Shown piece by piece: positions 13,501 through 20,996 of a DNA stretch of 64,000 nt. The position numbers were made by a program, and so were the translations under genes. The notes under the pieces were generated by a model that had not been told where the DNA came from, ran no database searches, and was given only the letters and a program-made list of their open reading frames with translations. The stretch is taken from NCBI RefSeq assembly GCF_037325665.1, contig NC_090255.1, forward strand, positions 39,126,514 through 39,190,513, in the 5' to 3' direction. Numbering within the stretch: position 1 is the first letter of the stretch; each line of letters begins with the position of its first letter. Source of the stretch: Littorina saxatilis (lineage: Eukaryota > Mollusca > Gastropoda > Littorinimorpha > Littorinidae).

Positions 13501-16500
13501 TGCGTTCAGTTTCATTCTGTGAGTTCGACTGAGCTTGACTAAATGTTGTATTTTCGCCTTACGTGACTTGTTTGATTCTAAAAAGAGACGTTCTACAGTA
13601 CACATTTTCCCCCAAAGCCGGGTTTTATACAAAGCCGAGTTTTCCGGTCTCACATGCCCCTATTGGCTTTGCCGTGAGGGTGTTAAACTTAAATTACAGT
13701 GGAACCCCCCTTTTAAGACCACAAAAAATCTGAGAAAATCGGGTCTTAAAAAGGAGGGAGCCTTAAAATGGGGGGTAATTTTACAGAGGTTTTGAACACA
13801 AAAGTCTGAGAAAACAAGGTCTTAAAAAGGAGGGGGTCTTCTTCTTCTTGTCGTTTGCTTTTTTTGCGTTTTTGCGTGTATCTGTGGTTGGTTAAGGTGC
13901 ACCTGATGGCCCAGATCCTCCGACTTCAGCCCTTAGGTTTCTTTTGGGGTTACCCCGCCTTTAGTTCCTGGCTCAAAAACCTAACCCTGGGAACACATGG
14001 GGGATTTCTTACCGGGGGTCCCACCCCCGGGGCTAGAGCTTTTAATGCGGCTCTTACCCGCATGGTGTAACCGTCATCGGACACGTAGGGCATTTATAGG
14101 GTAGTCAGTGCCATCTGCCAACCCACCCCGTCCTGGTAGAGACACCGCTAGTTGGTCCGGGACTGCTTATTCTATATTCGCAGCTGGCCCCCATATCTGG
14201 GGGCCGTTCCCCTATCCGCCACCTGGGGACCCGCCGGGTTGAGGATAGTCGCCCCCCTACTGAATTGAAAGTAGTCTGTTCCCGGAAAAGGAGGGGGTCT
14301 TAAATTGGGGGGTCTTAAATTGGGGGGTCTTAAATTGGGGGTCTTAAATTGGGGGGTCTTAAATTGGGGGGTCTTAAATTGGGGGGTCTTAAAAGGGAGG
14401 TTCCACTGTACTCACATTTGTTTATTATTATTATTTGTCCCCACTATTCCGGCAGGCACATGGGAGAGCATTCTGGTGGTGGACCTGGAGGGCAATCATC
14501 TGCAGACGTTTCAGTATCGGCCGGAAGACAGCCTGGCAAGCAACAAACCAGAACAGCTCGACTGCTTCCTGGTGCTCACAGATGAGGTAAGTGCTTTTTT
14601 CTATGTGTATGTTATGGGGGGGAGGGAGATGTTGGAGGGATCAGAGATGTGTAGGTGGGGGTATGTGTGGGCGAGACGTGTGAGTGGGGGTATGTGTTGT
14701 CGAGACTTGTGTGTTGGGGTATGTGTGGGTGAGACGTGTGTGGGGGTATGTGTAGGCGAGACGTGTGTGGGGGTATGTGTGAGACGTGTGTGGGGGTATG
14801 TGTGGGTGAGATGTGTGTGGGGGTATGTGTGGGTGAGACGTGTGTGGGGGTATGTGTGGGTGAGACGTGTGTGGGGGTATGTGTGAGTGAGACATGTGTG
14901 GGGGTATGTGTGAGTGAGACGTGTGTGGGGGTATGTGTGGGTGAGACGTGTGTGGGGGTATGTGTGGGTGAGACGTGTGTGGGGGTATGTGTGAGTGAGA
15001 CGTGTGTGGGGGTATGTGTGGGTGAGACATGTGTGGGGGTATGTGTGGGCGAGACGTGTGTGGGGGTATGTGTGGGCAAGACAGGTGTGGGGGTATGTGT
15101 GGGCAAGACAGGTGTGTGGGGGTATGTGTGGGCGAGACATGTGTGTGGGGGTATGTGTGGGCAAGACATGTGTGTGGGGGTATGTGTGGGCGAGACGTGT
15201 GTGGGGGGGAGCTAATCTGTGTGAGGAAGGGGGTGGGATGTGTGTATGGGTTGATGTGTGTGTGTGTATTTGGGAGATGCATGGGTGGGATTCTTCCAGT
15301 ATATGCCAGAAATCTGGATTCGTAATGTCTGTGGTGACGTTATTTTGGTTGTTAATTATACAAATCCTTCAGCGTCTGGGGGACCCAAGACCCCCCCCTT
15401 AAAAATCCTCTGGATTCATGACAATTTTTAGTCCCACCCATGTAGATGTGTTTTGGGATGTGTGTGTTAGGGGTCAGTGAGTGTGTGTGTATTTTAGGGG
15501 TGGGGGTGAGGTGTGTGTGAGTTGGAGAGAAATGTGGAGAGATGACATCTTTGACCTGTACATTTGATGTGACAGATCTGGGCAGGGTGTCGGCGCGCGG
15601 GGACCATCGTGGTGTGGGACATGAAGACAACCAAGGTGAAGGTCACGCACCAGCTCGACTGTCGTGGAATCAGCATCATGCGGCATATCGATGACAAGGT
15701 AATAAACAGAAACAAAGGAGTGGGTTCACAGCTAAATCGGTCACTCACTTAGACTGCGGCGGAATCAGCATCATGCGACATATCGATGACAAGGTATAAA
15801 TCAGAAACAAAGAGTGGGTTCATAGCTAAATCGGTCACTCACTTAGGTTCTAACCAGTTCGTCGCTGTCACCATAGTGAGGGATTGTTCTTTTACATTTT
15901 CCGGAGTCGACCTTCAGTGCAGACTCTAAGCAGAGGGAATTGTACCATCCTGTGCACACGAATGGAAAAAGACTGATGCACACGTTTTAAACCCTGAGTT
16001 AGGCGGGCGCAGTGGCGTGGTGGTATGACGTCGGCCTCCTAATCGGGAGGTCGTGAGTTCGAATCCCGGTCGCTGCCGCCTGGTGGGTTAAGAGTGGAGA
16101 TTTTCCCGATCTCCCAGGTCAACTTATGTGCAGAGCTGCTAGTGACTTAACCCCCTTCGTGTGTACACGCAAGCACAAAACCAAATGCACACGGAAAAGA
16201 TCCTATAATCCATGTCAGAGTTAAATGGGTTATAGAAACACAAAAATACCCAGCATGCCTCCCCCGAAATCGGCGAATGCTGCCTGAATGGCGAGGTAAA
16301 AACGGTCATACACGTAAAAATCCACTCGTACTAAAAACATGAGTGAACATGGGAGTCTAAGCCCATGAAAGAAGAAGAAGAAGAAACCTTGAGTTAACAG
16401 CCAAAGTCAAGGGACTTGGAACACACAGAAACCTTTAGTCACATAAACCCTCTAATTGCACGCACACACAAGCACACACACACACACACGCACGCACACT

Positions 16501-16849
16501 CACACACACACACACAAATTCACACACACAAACTCACACACACAAACTCACCCACACACACAAACTCACCCACACATCCACACACACAAAATGAAGCTTG
16601 TAATCATTAAAACCGATGATTTCGCAGATCTGGGTTGGGACGAAGGACGGCACGATATTCATCTACAAGGAGTCAACGGGAAAGCTGTGGAAGACAATCA
16701 AGGCGCATGACGATGCTGTGAGAGCGCTGTGTGCCGCCGAGAGTCGCTACGTCATGACCGGTGCTGGCAGTAAAGACGGCAAGGTCGCCATCTGGTCGCC
16801 ACAGTCGTCCGCCATGGACCAGTCAGAACAGCATCATGACGAGGATTGA
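201..16849 (+). CDS. DENND3: DENND3-like gene A, C-terminal part (8 exons, 5' end outside window)
   Basis: Eight exons join in consistent phase (201-366, 884-1080, 4232-4359, 4895-5040, 6783-6919, 14456-14586, 15576-15698, 16628-16849), all with AG acceptors and GT donors, ending at TGA 16847-16849. The first two exons give a helical linker; the other six give WD40 blades, seen as repeated W-x-G then DG-x-(V/I)-x-(V/I) patterns such as LWCGMGDGKVKVFD, IWAGCRRAGTIVVWD and IWVGTKDGTIFIY, with a final RYVMTGAGSKDGKVAIW. DENND3 is the DENN-family Rab exchange factor (Rab12 in mammals, linked to autophagy) that ends in WD repeats, and the final segment resembles its C terminus from memory. A second gene encoding the DENN start lies downstream in the same orientation, which supports the family call. 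Alternative: another WD40 protein. The upstream DENN exons would lie left of base 1. Confidence 0.82.
350..600 (+). repeat. tandem duplication of exon 1 edge and donor
   Basis: The last 17 bases of gene A exon 1, its donor and the following intron (about 350-471) recur at 472-600: GACGCCATCATTCGCAG then GTCTGTGAGGGAAGAGG in both. The unit is about 122 bp and ends in GT/GGGGAT-rich sequence. Confidence 0.85.
390..840 (+). repeat. GT-rich microsatellite intron
   Basis: Long GT runs (densest 715-775) mixed with GGGGATGGGGATC blocks fill the rest of intron 1. Long reading frames across it are low-complexity artefacts. Confidence 0.9.
884..1080 (+). CDS. DENND3: gene A exon 2 (linker)
   Basis: Acceptor CACATTTCAG, donor GGCT/GTGAGC. 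Encodes SGMDENTAHHENLTQSAES through VEVLLYTPG. It ends in phase 1, matching the two-base start of the next exon. Its 3' edge is repeated five more times in the following intron. Confidence 0.75.
1060..1597 (+). repeat. six copies of exon 2 edge with splice donor
   Basis: The real exon edge (1060-1107 unit) is followed by near copies starting at 1108, 1156, about 1306, 1387 and about 1541. Each carries TGCTCTACAC, CCAGGCT and GTGAG. Copies at 1306 and 1541 reach further back into the exon (GGACAGCRC...GAAGACC...GAGGTT). A MITE piece separates the last two. Confidence 0.88.
1430..1537 (+). mobile_element. MITE fragment, CAGTGGAACC family
   Basis: Starts TACAGTGGAACCCCCTTTT with the TTAAGACC and GGAGGGAGTCTTAAAA blocks shared with copies at 1619, 13697, 50154 and 62024. 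The terminus recalls pogo/Tc1-type DNA elements. Confidence 0.7.
1619..2372 (+). mobile_element. CAGTGGAACC-family MITE interrupted by a SINE
   Basis: Left end TATAGTGGAACCCCC, right end near GGTTCCTCTGTAC, with repeated GGAGGGAGTCTTAAA and AATTTACAGAGG blocks. A SINE at 1758-2178 is inserted between copies of GAGTCTTRAAA. Confidence 0.7.
1758..2178 (+). mobile_element. SINE B (no tRNA-like head), full length
   Basis: Head CCCGCGGGTTAGGGGG, body GTCGTAAGAGGCGACTAAC and TGCATTCTCCCAGTAAGG, tail CGACGTTAAACACAAAATAAAG(AAAG)n. Flanks GAGTCTTGAAA and GAGTCTTAAAA look like a target duplication. No clear tRNA A/B boxes in the head. Confidence 0.82.
2751..3061 (+). mobile_element. SINE A (tRNA-derived head, CAAAC tail)
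   Basis: tRNA-like head with TGGCCTAGTGGTAAGGCG (A box) and GTGGGTTCGAACCCC (B box), body ending CCCTTCGTGGTCGG and CGTTAAG(CAAA)n. Flanked by AAATCCTT on both sides. Confidence 0.9.
3062..4031. other. intron sequence without recognised feature
   Basis: AT-rich intronic sequence of gene A. No open frame with coding character and no recognised repeat, apart from a short ATGAGAGGACACC motif at about 3108 that recurs near 17130. Confidence 0.6.
4032..4212. repeat. long palindrome (foldback MITE)
   Basis: Two arms of about 88 bases meet near 4122 with almost no loop (AACCGCGGCC then TTC then GGCCTTGGT). The outer tips are GATGTTTGGTAGCTTGTTG and CAACAAGCCACCAAACATC. It lies 20 bases upstream of exon 3. 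The mirror frames on both strands are its shadows. Confidence 0.85.
4232..4359 (+). CDS. DENND3: gene A exon 3 (first WD40 blade)
   Basis: Acceptor TCATCAACAG, donor GTG/GTATG. Encodes LWCGMGDGKVKVFDATNW and on to KSTV. The acceptor lies only 19 bases after a 180-bp palindrome. The acceptor was chosen because it keeps phase with exon 2; a later AG at 4251-4253 is possible. Confidence 0.75.
4378..4840 (+). repeat. purine-rich GGGA/GACA/GA microsatellite
   Basis: Consecutive (GGGA)n, (CAGA)n and (GA)n tracts fill the 535-bp intron between exons 3 and 4. Confidence 0.92.
4895..5040 (+). CDS. DENND3: gene A exon 4 (WD40 blade)
   Basis: Acceptor GCGTTGAG, donor ACG/GTAAGC. Encodes ACLVAVGETQVWAGSQG and then a FIID strand and TENGR. 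The preceding intron is mostly purine-rich simple repeat. Confidence 0.8.
5088..5976 (+). mobile_element. BED-finger DNA element, copy 1
   Basis: Ends CAGACCTGTTTACC and GGTAAACAGGTCTG form inverted repeats; flanks TTTACA and TTTACC suggest a 6-bp target duplication. Inside, 5343-5640 encodes a zinc-finger-like segment HCTYCKSEFSVAHAGKYDIE then RH and later THL, of BED type. No catalytic core is visible, so it is probably non-autonomous. The superfamily is uncertain: six-base duplications would not suit hAT (8) or piggyBac (TTAA). Confidence 0.7.
6276..6310 (+). pseudogene. decayed copy of gene A exon 5 edge
   Basis: TTTATCAG then GTTTGCATTCAATGCCAACG then TAGATGG parallels the true exon 5 edge (TATTATCAG, GTTTGCGTTCAGCGCCAGTG, TGGACGG) at 6774-6806, reading FAFNANVDG. 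Similarity fades after about 30 bases, so the copy looks non-functional. Confidence 0.7.
6380..6712 (+). mobile_element. SINE C, 5'-truncated
   Basis: Starts at the tRNA-like B box (GTTCGAATCC), continues GCCTGGTGGGTTAAGAGTGG and ends GTCTAAGCCCATGAACGAAG(AAG)n. Shares its whole length with the complete copy at 16002. Confidence 0.85.
6783..6919 (+). CDS. DENND3: gene A exon 5 (WD40 blade)
   Basis: Acceptor TATTATCAG, donor TGTG/GTGAGT. Encodes FAFSASVDGSIIKWEVQ and then FIRSLYLSDAQLWCG. The first bases complete an Arg codon from exon 4. A decayed copy of its 5' edge lies at 6276-6310. Confidence 0.8.
6950..7112 (+). repeat. GT/GA microsatellite
   Basis: (GT)n with interspersed GAGT and CATG units, beginning 30 bases after the exon 5 donor. 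Confidence 0.9.
7113..7660. other. intron sequence without recognised feature
   Basis: AT-rich stretch in intron 5 of gene A; no coding-like frame or recognisable repeat seen. Confidence 0.55.
7661..7806 (+). repeat. near-perfect tandem duplication, about 76-bp unit
   Basis: ACAAAACGATATCACACAAT through CCCCAAAGCATT occurs twice in direct succession with essentially no differences, indicating a recent event. A short ATTATTGGACAAAACG echo lies at about 8068. Confidence 0.88.
8601..8976 (+). repeat. 48-bp minisatellite
   Basis: About eight units built on CTGTTCCCGGGTTGAGGATA, GTCGCCCCCCTACTGAATTG and GAAGTAGT, continuing for about one and a half units after the Tigger element (11326-11391). 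Long frames on both strands here are repeat artefacts. Confidence 0.93.
8979..11325 (-). mobile_element. Tigger/pogo-type DNA transposon, looks complete
   Basis: Terminal inverted repeats CAGTGGTCGCCGGTTAATAT and its complement at 11306-11325, with TA on both outer sides (8977-8978, 11326-11327). Subterminal GGTCATATTAACCG and GGTCATAATAMGCGGC motifs recur near both ends. It encodes one uninterrupted transposase. Joining the flanks restores an intact 48-bp minisatellite unit. Confidence 0.93.
9263..10882 (-). CDS. Tigger-type DDE transposase
   Basis: Cut-and-paste transposase acting on the ends of its own element. The frame is 539 codons; the likely start is Met19 (10826-10828), giving MSKRKRQDRTAEEKLEL, the usual CENP-B/psq helix-turn-helix start, so about 521 residues. 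Next comes a CENP-B-type second HTH (around residues 75-160, with GWFSRWKVRNGL), then the DDE core: YNADETGIYF (first Asp), VALLIDNCTAHAH (second Asp) and NTTSIIQPCDMGIIRSLKAF (third Asp, the DDD form usual for Tigger). The tail is acidic with a Pro run (about residues 460-490). No stop or frameshift is seen, so it could still be functional. Confidence 0.93.
   Translation of the reverse strand: MANRARANQSFSLIQEETMSKRKRQDRTAEEKLELIDKFKALPSCSMRESAAQLGVNRGFLTNILKNEDSVRKECATQDSPQRKRLRHGKDKDVEDGLFQWFQKMRAKNAPIHGPLLCTKAEELATALGHTEFKPTDGWFSRWKVRNGLTFHKIHGEAQDADFDAAKTWKDDVLPNLLADYAPSEIYNADETGIYFRALPDSTYVSNSEKKSARGFKTAKDRITVLVCCNMVGEKKRMMVIGKSKKPRCFKHVEPTSLPVDYQASKNAWMTTPIWTSWLLTWDRQLRLRQSGKVALLIDNCTAHAHVAGLTNITVYRLPPNTTSIIQPCDMGIIRSLKAFFRHEIRREIILAIEGSEQVTANVITKQMSILDAINMLHGAWERVTTQTIKNCWRKGGFCERENEEEDVDDDVETALPLDMAQEEFDRWVGVDDGASIVEPTDENNETIMQNIVTSLRPGTSLDETETETEPESDDEEEPPPPPPTAPEMRALMEKLRSGLQSRGYNMEKFGAFDNEVKDLLWSSTNTQTNIRDFFQAPK
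11692..11765 (+). repeat. CA microsatellite
   Basis: (CA)n with GCGCGC interruption in intron 5 of gene A. Confidence 0.9.
12016..12573 (+). mobile_element. GTGACTC-ended dispersed repeat, nested
   Basis: Starts TTTGAGTCACTTGAG and AAAGTGACTCTATG with CCGGCCGGCCGTCC, and ends AAGTGACTCGATCGAG then CTCTTCTTG. Related in layout to the repeat at 18588-20101. The class is unknown. Confidence 0.6.
12626..12935 (-). mobile_element. SINE A, full length
   Basis: Complete tRNA-headed copy in reverse, flanked by the 11-bp target duplication TTTTGTAAAAG. Confidence 0.93.
13697..14408 (+). mobile_element. CAGTGGAACC-family MITE hosting SINE F
   Basis: Ends CAGTGGAACCCCCCTTTT and AAAAGGGAGGTTCCACTG with TA at both outer sides. 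The inner right half repeats GGGGTCTTAAATTGG seven times. SINE F lies at 13841-14285 inside it. The right edge is 47 bases from the exon 6 acceptor. Confidence 0.85.
13841..14285 (-). mobile_element. SINE F, simple copy
   Basis: About 445 bp, flanked by the 16-bp target duplication AAAAGGAGGGGGTCTT (13825-13840, 14286-14301). It has a single 48-bp terminal unit, unlike the amplified copy at 8200. In reverse it ends in a (GAA)n tail. No clear Pol III box was recognised. Confidence 0.85.
14456..14586 (+). CDS. DENND3: gene A exon 6 (WD40 blade)
   Basis: Acceptor TTCCGGCAG, donor GAG/GTAAGT. Encodes GTWESILVVDLEGNH through CFLVLTDE, after a 7.5-kb intron filled with nested repeats. The exon ends at a codon boundary. 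Confidence 0.8.
14641..15215 (+). repeat. 25-bp minisatellite in intron 6
   Basis: More than 20 units based on GTGTGGGGGTATGTG and TGGGTGAGAC, starting about 55 bases after the exon 6 donor. Strong G/T strand bias with G-runs. Open frames of 135-213 codons here are artefacts. Confidence 0.93.
15576..15698 (+). CDS. DENND3: gene A exon 7 (WD40 blade)
   Basis: Acceptor GATGTGACAG, donor AAG/GTAATA, exactly 41 codons, phase 0 at both ends. Begins IWAGCRRAGTIVVWD and ends MRHIDDK. It starts at the same blade position as exon 8. Its last 41 bases and donor are duplicated at 15753-15846. Confidence 0.82.
15658..15846 (+). repeat. tandem duplication of exon 7 edge, donor and intron start
   Basis: Unit of about 95 bp (15658-15752 and 15753-15846). 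Both carry GGAATCAGCATCATGCG, CATATCGATGACAAGGTA and TAAATCGGTCACTCACTTAG. The second copy retains a donor-like AAG/GTATAA. Confidence 0.92.
16002..16384 (+). mobile_element. SINE C, full length
   Basis: tRNA-like head GCAGTGGCGTGGTGG and GGTCGTGAGTTCGAATCCC, body GCCTGGTGGGTTAAGAGTGG, tail (GAA)n. Flanks AACCCTGAGTTA and AACCTTGAGTTA form a 12-bp target duplication with one change. Confidence 0.9.
16456..16592 (+). repeat. CA microsatellite before exon 8
   Basis: (CA)n with ACACAAACTC units, ending 35 bases before the exon 8 acceptor. Confidence 0.9.
16628..16849 (+). CDS. DENND3: gene A exon 8, terminal, with stop
   Basis: Acceptor TTTCGCAG, then IWVGTKDGTIFIYKESTG, and RYVMTGAGSKDGKVAIWSP near the end, stop TGA 16847-16849. 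A short acidic His-rich tail (SEQHHDED) follows the last blade. Confidence 0.82.
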   Translation: MWVGTKDGTIFIYKESTGKLWKTIKAHDDAVRALCAAESRYVMTGAGSKDGKVAIWSPQSSAMDQSEQHHDED

Positions 16850-17274
16850 TGGTGTGTGTGCAATTTGTGTTTTGGAGAGACCTTGGGAATTAAGGCATGG
16901 AAATGTTTTTCATTTGATGTGATCTCAAGCATGGATCAGAGATGCATTTCTTGTTAAAATGTCATGTTAATGATCACAAGCTCATTCAGGCTTTTTGTCA
17001 CTGTATATGCAGCTTCTATAGTTAATCATGCATGTACTATAATTCGACAGCCTGGCTACTATTTGGAGTGAGTTGGCTTTGTTTGGTACAGTGATACTTG
17101 TTATGCGAGGCCCTTCCGATGAGAGGACACCCTAACAGAGGACACCTCTTGATTTCCTTCTGTATACATGTACTGGATTCAAAAATACCTGTTGCGACAG
17201 GCCACCTGCAAATTGTGGGGACACCTTTGGGAAATTTTTAATTTTTGGATGAATAATGAGATGAGGATGATTAT

Positions 17275-17645
17275 AATGATGATGCTATGGATTTCCAAGT
17301 CATTGGACGCAGGGGGCCGATAGGGCGCACCAAAATGACCCAGTTTTTGCCATGAGAGGTGGTTCCCCTGTCATATCTGAGAGAGGAAACACTTCCTGCA
17401 CCGGGGTCAGTGACCGACTTTAACTGAGTGAAAATATGTGTGCTCTGTGTGTGCGGCCAGATCAAAGGCATTGTGATAGCTGGGTGGCCTTGTTTATAGA
17501 CACGACCTTCTTCTCAGGGGTCAATGACCCAGTTTTTGCCATGAGAGGTGGTTCCCCTGTCATATCTGAGAGAGGAAACACTTCCTGCACCGGTCAGTGA
17601 CCGAGTTTAACAGAGTGGAAATCTGTGTGTGCAGCCAGATCAAAG
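17275..17645 (+). repeat. about 125-bp imperfect duplication
   Basis: TGACCCAGTTTTTGCCATGA through CCAGATCAAAGGCA occurs at about 17336-17468 and again at 17526-17646 with small differences. Confidence 0.85.
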
Positions 17646-18130
17646 GCAGGGCAGTACCTAGTAGCTGAAACATGCCTTTTCACAAGTTGTTTGACTGGTA
17701 CTCAAGCGGTCTCTTTGATTTTTTTCGTATTTCATACACGGATTAGGCCTTCGTTATACAAGACGCAGGGGTCGAACTCGAGGAAAAAAGTCGCGCCTTA
17801 TGACCCGGAAAGTATGGTACATGGTTTGGGGGACTTTTCTTAATTTGGCACATCTAATATTGTTTGCTTAAAGTACGGTTAACGGTTAGTTTTTGCTTAT
17901 GGATTTAAATATTGTTATAAACAAAAGCTTCAACAATCATTTAAACATGTTGTGAGAAGGTAGTTACCTGTCAATATATATATATGTGCACCGAAATGGG
18001 CTTTGAGTATTTTTTTTATGTGACTCTGAAATATGCAATGATGAAAATGGCGTGTGATCTGATCATACAAGACATTTGATATACATTTGATGTGTGATGG
18101 AATGATCACTTTTGTGCAATCCTCTTTTAC

Positions 18131-18220
18131 AGCTCCTACCCGGGGCTAGAGGTCTTTAACAGCTCCTACCCGGGGCTAGAGGTCTTTAACAGCTCCTACC
18201 CGGGGCTAGAGGTCTTAAAA
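18131..18220 (+). repeat. 30-bp tandem triplet
   Basis: AGCTCCTACCCGGGGCTAGA plus GGTCTT(T/A)AAC occurs three times without interruption. Confidence 0.92.
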
Positions 18221-18587
18221 CGGGCTACCAATGTGTTTTCAAACTGAATGATATATGTACAGGATTTGAGAATAGTGCCTTAAATATTTGCCCCTATCCC
18301 TGCTTTTACTAGTTTGGATGCTCAATATGGTCAAACTAAGTGAGATGCGTCGCTGCCCTACACGCCACCAGGCGTGAAAGGCATTGACTGACTGACTAAG
18401 TGAGATGCAACATCTTCTCTTGTTGTCCTAGCCTGCAATGTTTTATAGCTGTTGTGTGCACGCATGCGCCGGCAATGCGCCGGCTGCGCGCGCGCGCGTG
18501 TGTGTGTGCTTGCTTTCACGTTTGTGTTTTCATATGCATAATTGGTACATACATCTGTGTGTGAGTGTTTGTCAATTTGTTGTTTTT

Positions 18588-20101
18588 GACTCACATGCGA
18601 AGCAAAAGTGAGTCTATGTACTCACCCGAGTCGTCCGTCCGTCCGGACGTCCGTCCGGAAAACTTTAACGTTGGATATTTCTTGGACACTATTCAGTCTA
18701 TCAGTACCAAATTTGGCAAGATGGTGTATGATGACAAGGCCCCAAAAAACATACATAGCATCTTGACCTTGCTTCAAGGTCAAGGTCGCAGGGGCCATAA
18801 ATGTTGCATAAAAAACAGCTATTTTTCACATTTTTCCCATTTTCTCTGAAGTTTTTGAGATTGAATACCTCACCTATATATGATATATAGGCAGACCTGT
18901 TTACCCCTAAAACATTGCATGTGTATTTTCTGGGAGCAAAATGAGGCAAATGTGTAGTTTTGTAATTGAATGTGTAGAATTTCTCGTCGACCTATCACAA
19001 CAACAAGAACAATGATTGCTACTTTTTTATGTATTGATTGACTGACGGACAAATGGGAATTGCAGACAGTGCAATGAGCATGATGTTTTCCTTTCCGCGA
19101 AGACAAGGCATGGGTAGTCCTGATGATATTTTGGCAGAAAGACTTGGTTCGGCGCATTGCTCGTCTTTTTCTTTTTGGTCGGTGGCCTTTCGGAGTCATT
19201 TTCTTCACAGTTCTCATCTTCACTTTCGTGTGCTCTGCGTTCAGCCATTGTGTCGAAACGCCCGCATGGTTTGGCAGTAACGCTTTCAGTTGTGCCCGGC
19301 ATTTGCTTGGAGAAGCCTATTCGGCATTAACAAGCTACAACGCAACGCCCGTGGGCGCTTTACGCGCTGCACGCAGCAAACGACTGCTGGCCGAAAACAT
19401 GGATTGGAAAATGGATCGATCAAGGGAGATGAAGAAAATTACGGATTGTGATATGCGTAGCCGAAACAATACCGTTTGCGTGCAGGGACGGGGCGGTGTG
19501 AGAGCACAACGGGACAAGGAACAGGTGTAAAGACGAAAAATTTTTTTTTTTTTAAATACCGTTTGCGTAGAAAACGACAGACTTGCGTAGTTGCGTAGTA
19601 TATTATTCAAATTCGTAGTTTACTACGCTCAATGTGTAGTGTAAACAGGTCTGTATAGGGCAAAGTAAGCCCCATCTTTTGATACCAGTTTGGTTTACCT
19701 TGCTTCAAGGTCAAGGTCACAGGAGCTCTTCAAAGTTGGATTGTATACATATTTTGAAGTGACCTTGACCCTGAACTATGGAAGATAACTGTTTCAAACT
19801 TAAAAATTATGTGGGGCACATGTTATGCTTTCATCATGAGACACATTTGGTCACATATGATCAAGGTCAAGGTCACTTTGACCCTTATGAAATGTGACCA
19901 AAATAAGGTAGTGAACCACTAAAAGTGACCATATCTCATGGTAGAAAGAGCCAATAAGCACCATTGTACTTCCTATGTCTTAAATTAACAGCTTTGTGTT
20001 GCATGACCTTGGATGACCTTGACCTTGGGTCAAGGTCACATGTATTTTGGTAGGAAAAATGTGTAAAGCATGTGAGTCGTATGGGCTTTGCCCTTCTTGT
20101 T
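18588..20101 (+). mobile_element. TGACTCACATGCGAAGC dispersed repeat with nested BED element
   Basis: Starts TTGACTCACATGCGAAGC then GTCCGTCCGTCCGGACGTCC and ends AAGCATGTGAGTCGTATGGG then TTTGCCCTTCTTG. The interior repeats TCAAGGTCAAGGTCAC. Interrupted at 18892-19653. Class unknown. Confidence 0.65.
18892..19653 (-). mobile_element. BED-finger DNA element, copy 2
   Basis: Ends CAGACCTGTTTACCCC and GTAAACAGGTCTG, flanked by an exact 6-bp duplication TATAGG (18886-18891, 19654-19659). The reverse strand has a weak relative of the copy 1 peptide (QVFLPKYHQDYP, HAHCTVCNSHLSV), now decayed. Confidence 0.72.
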
Positions 20102-20996
20102 ATATTTTTAATGCTAAAACACTGACATAAAATTATCATCAATGTGATAATGACTTTGTTACTTAAACTGTGATTAAATTACATATTCTTACTCCGAGTC
20201 ACATATTAGCAATGACGCAGTCGAGATGCTAGGTTGACTGAAAAACGCTATCCCGTCTATAGTATAAGGGAAGCAACCCAAGCTAAAAAAGTAGCAAGCT
20301 TGCTACCCTGGGTTGCCTCCCGTAGCGTATCACGCCACAGATCTCGTACCCAGTACGAGACACCCTCATTCGACTCCTTTCAGCCAGAGAGACAGGTCGT
20401 CTTTTCGCTAGCGCTCATAGGCCGTTTGTTTGTCAGCCTGACACCCTCCGGCCTCGGCTCCCGTCTTCTTCTCTTAGCTGGTTTCCAGTTGGTGAGATCT
20501 TTCCTTGTTGTTGTATGTTGCGTTTCTACTGTTATTCTGACGTCCTTGGGACTTAGAAGTTTCTGCAGTAGTTTCGTTTGTGGCCGCCTTGCCGGTCGCC
20601 ATTTTGTGGCTAGCACGTGTTGATTACACTTGTACGTTTCTGTCCGTGCTCGGACTGCGAACGTTTGTTTAGTGCTGTTTGTTCAGCGGCTTTTTGCTGC
20701 TTTTACGTTAGTGCTAGTCCTTTGTTTCTGCTGAATTTTTTCGTCCGGTGGACTTAGTTACGTTCAGTAGTTACTTTGCTCGTGGCCTCCTTGTCGGTAG
20801 CCATTTTGTGACTGGCACGTGTTGATTACACTTGTATGTTTCTGTCCGGTTTCGGACTGTGAACGTTTGCTTAGCGCCGTTTGTGTAGCGGCTTTTTGCT
20901 GCTTTTAAGTTAGTGCTAGTCCGTTTGTTTCTGCTGAATTTTTCGTCCGGTGGACTTAGTTTTGTTCAGTAGTTACTTTGCTCACGCCGTCTTAAC

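Larger units (their letters stand above)
11850..13574. mobile_element. dispersed DNA repeat with two nested insertions
   Basis: Left part has ACATTTAGTCAAAACTTGAC and the right part ends GAGCTTGACTAAATGTTG, a shared inverted motif. The body includes CTGGACCGATCTTTATGAAA and TTCGACGAAGGCCGGACTTT. It is split by another repeat (about 12016-12573) and by SINE A (12626-12935). Class not determined. Confidence 0.6.
16850..18587 (+). other. 3' flank / presumed 3' UTR of gene A
   Basis: Follows the gene A stop. No coding-like frame. No canonical AATAAA lies close after the stop, so the transcript end is undetermined; the first convincing one (ACAATAAAATATG, about 27733) lies beyond the DIRS insertion. 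Confidence 0.45.

Noticed and set aside
14601-15402. Several 135-213 codon frames on both strands
   Set aside because: They read the 25-bp minisatellite in different frames.
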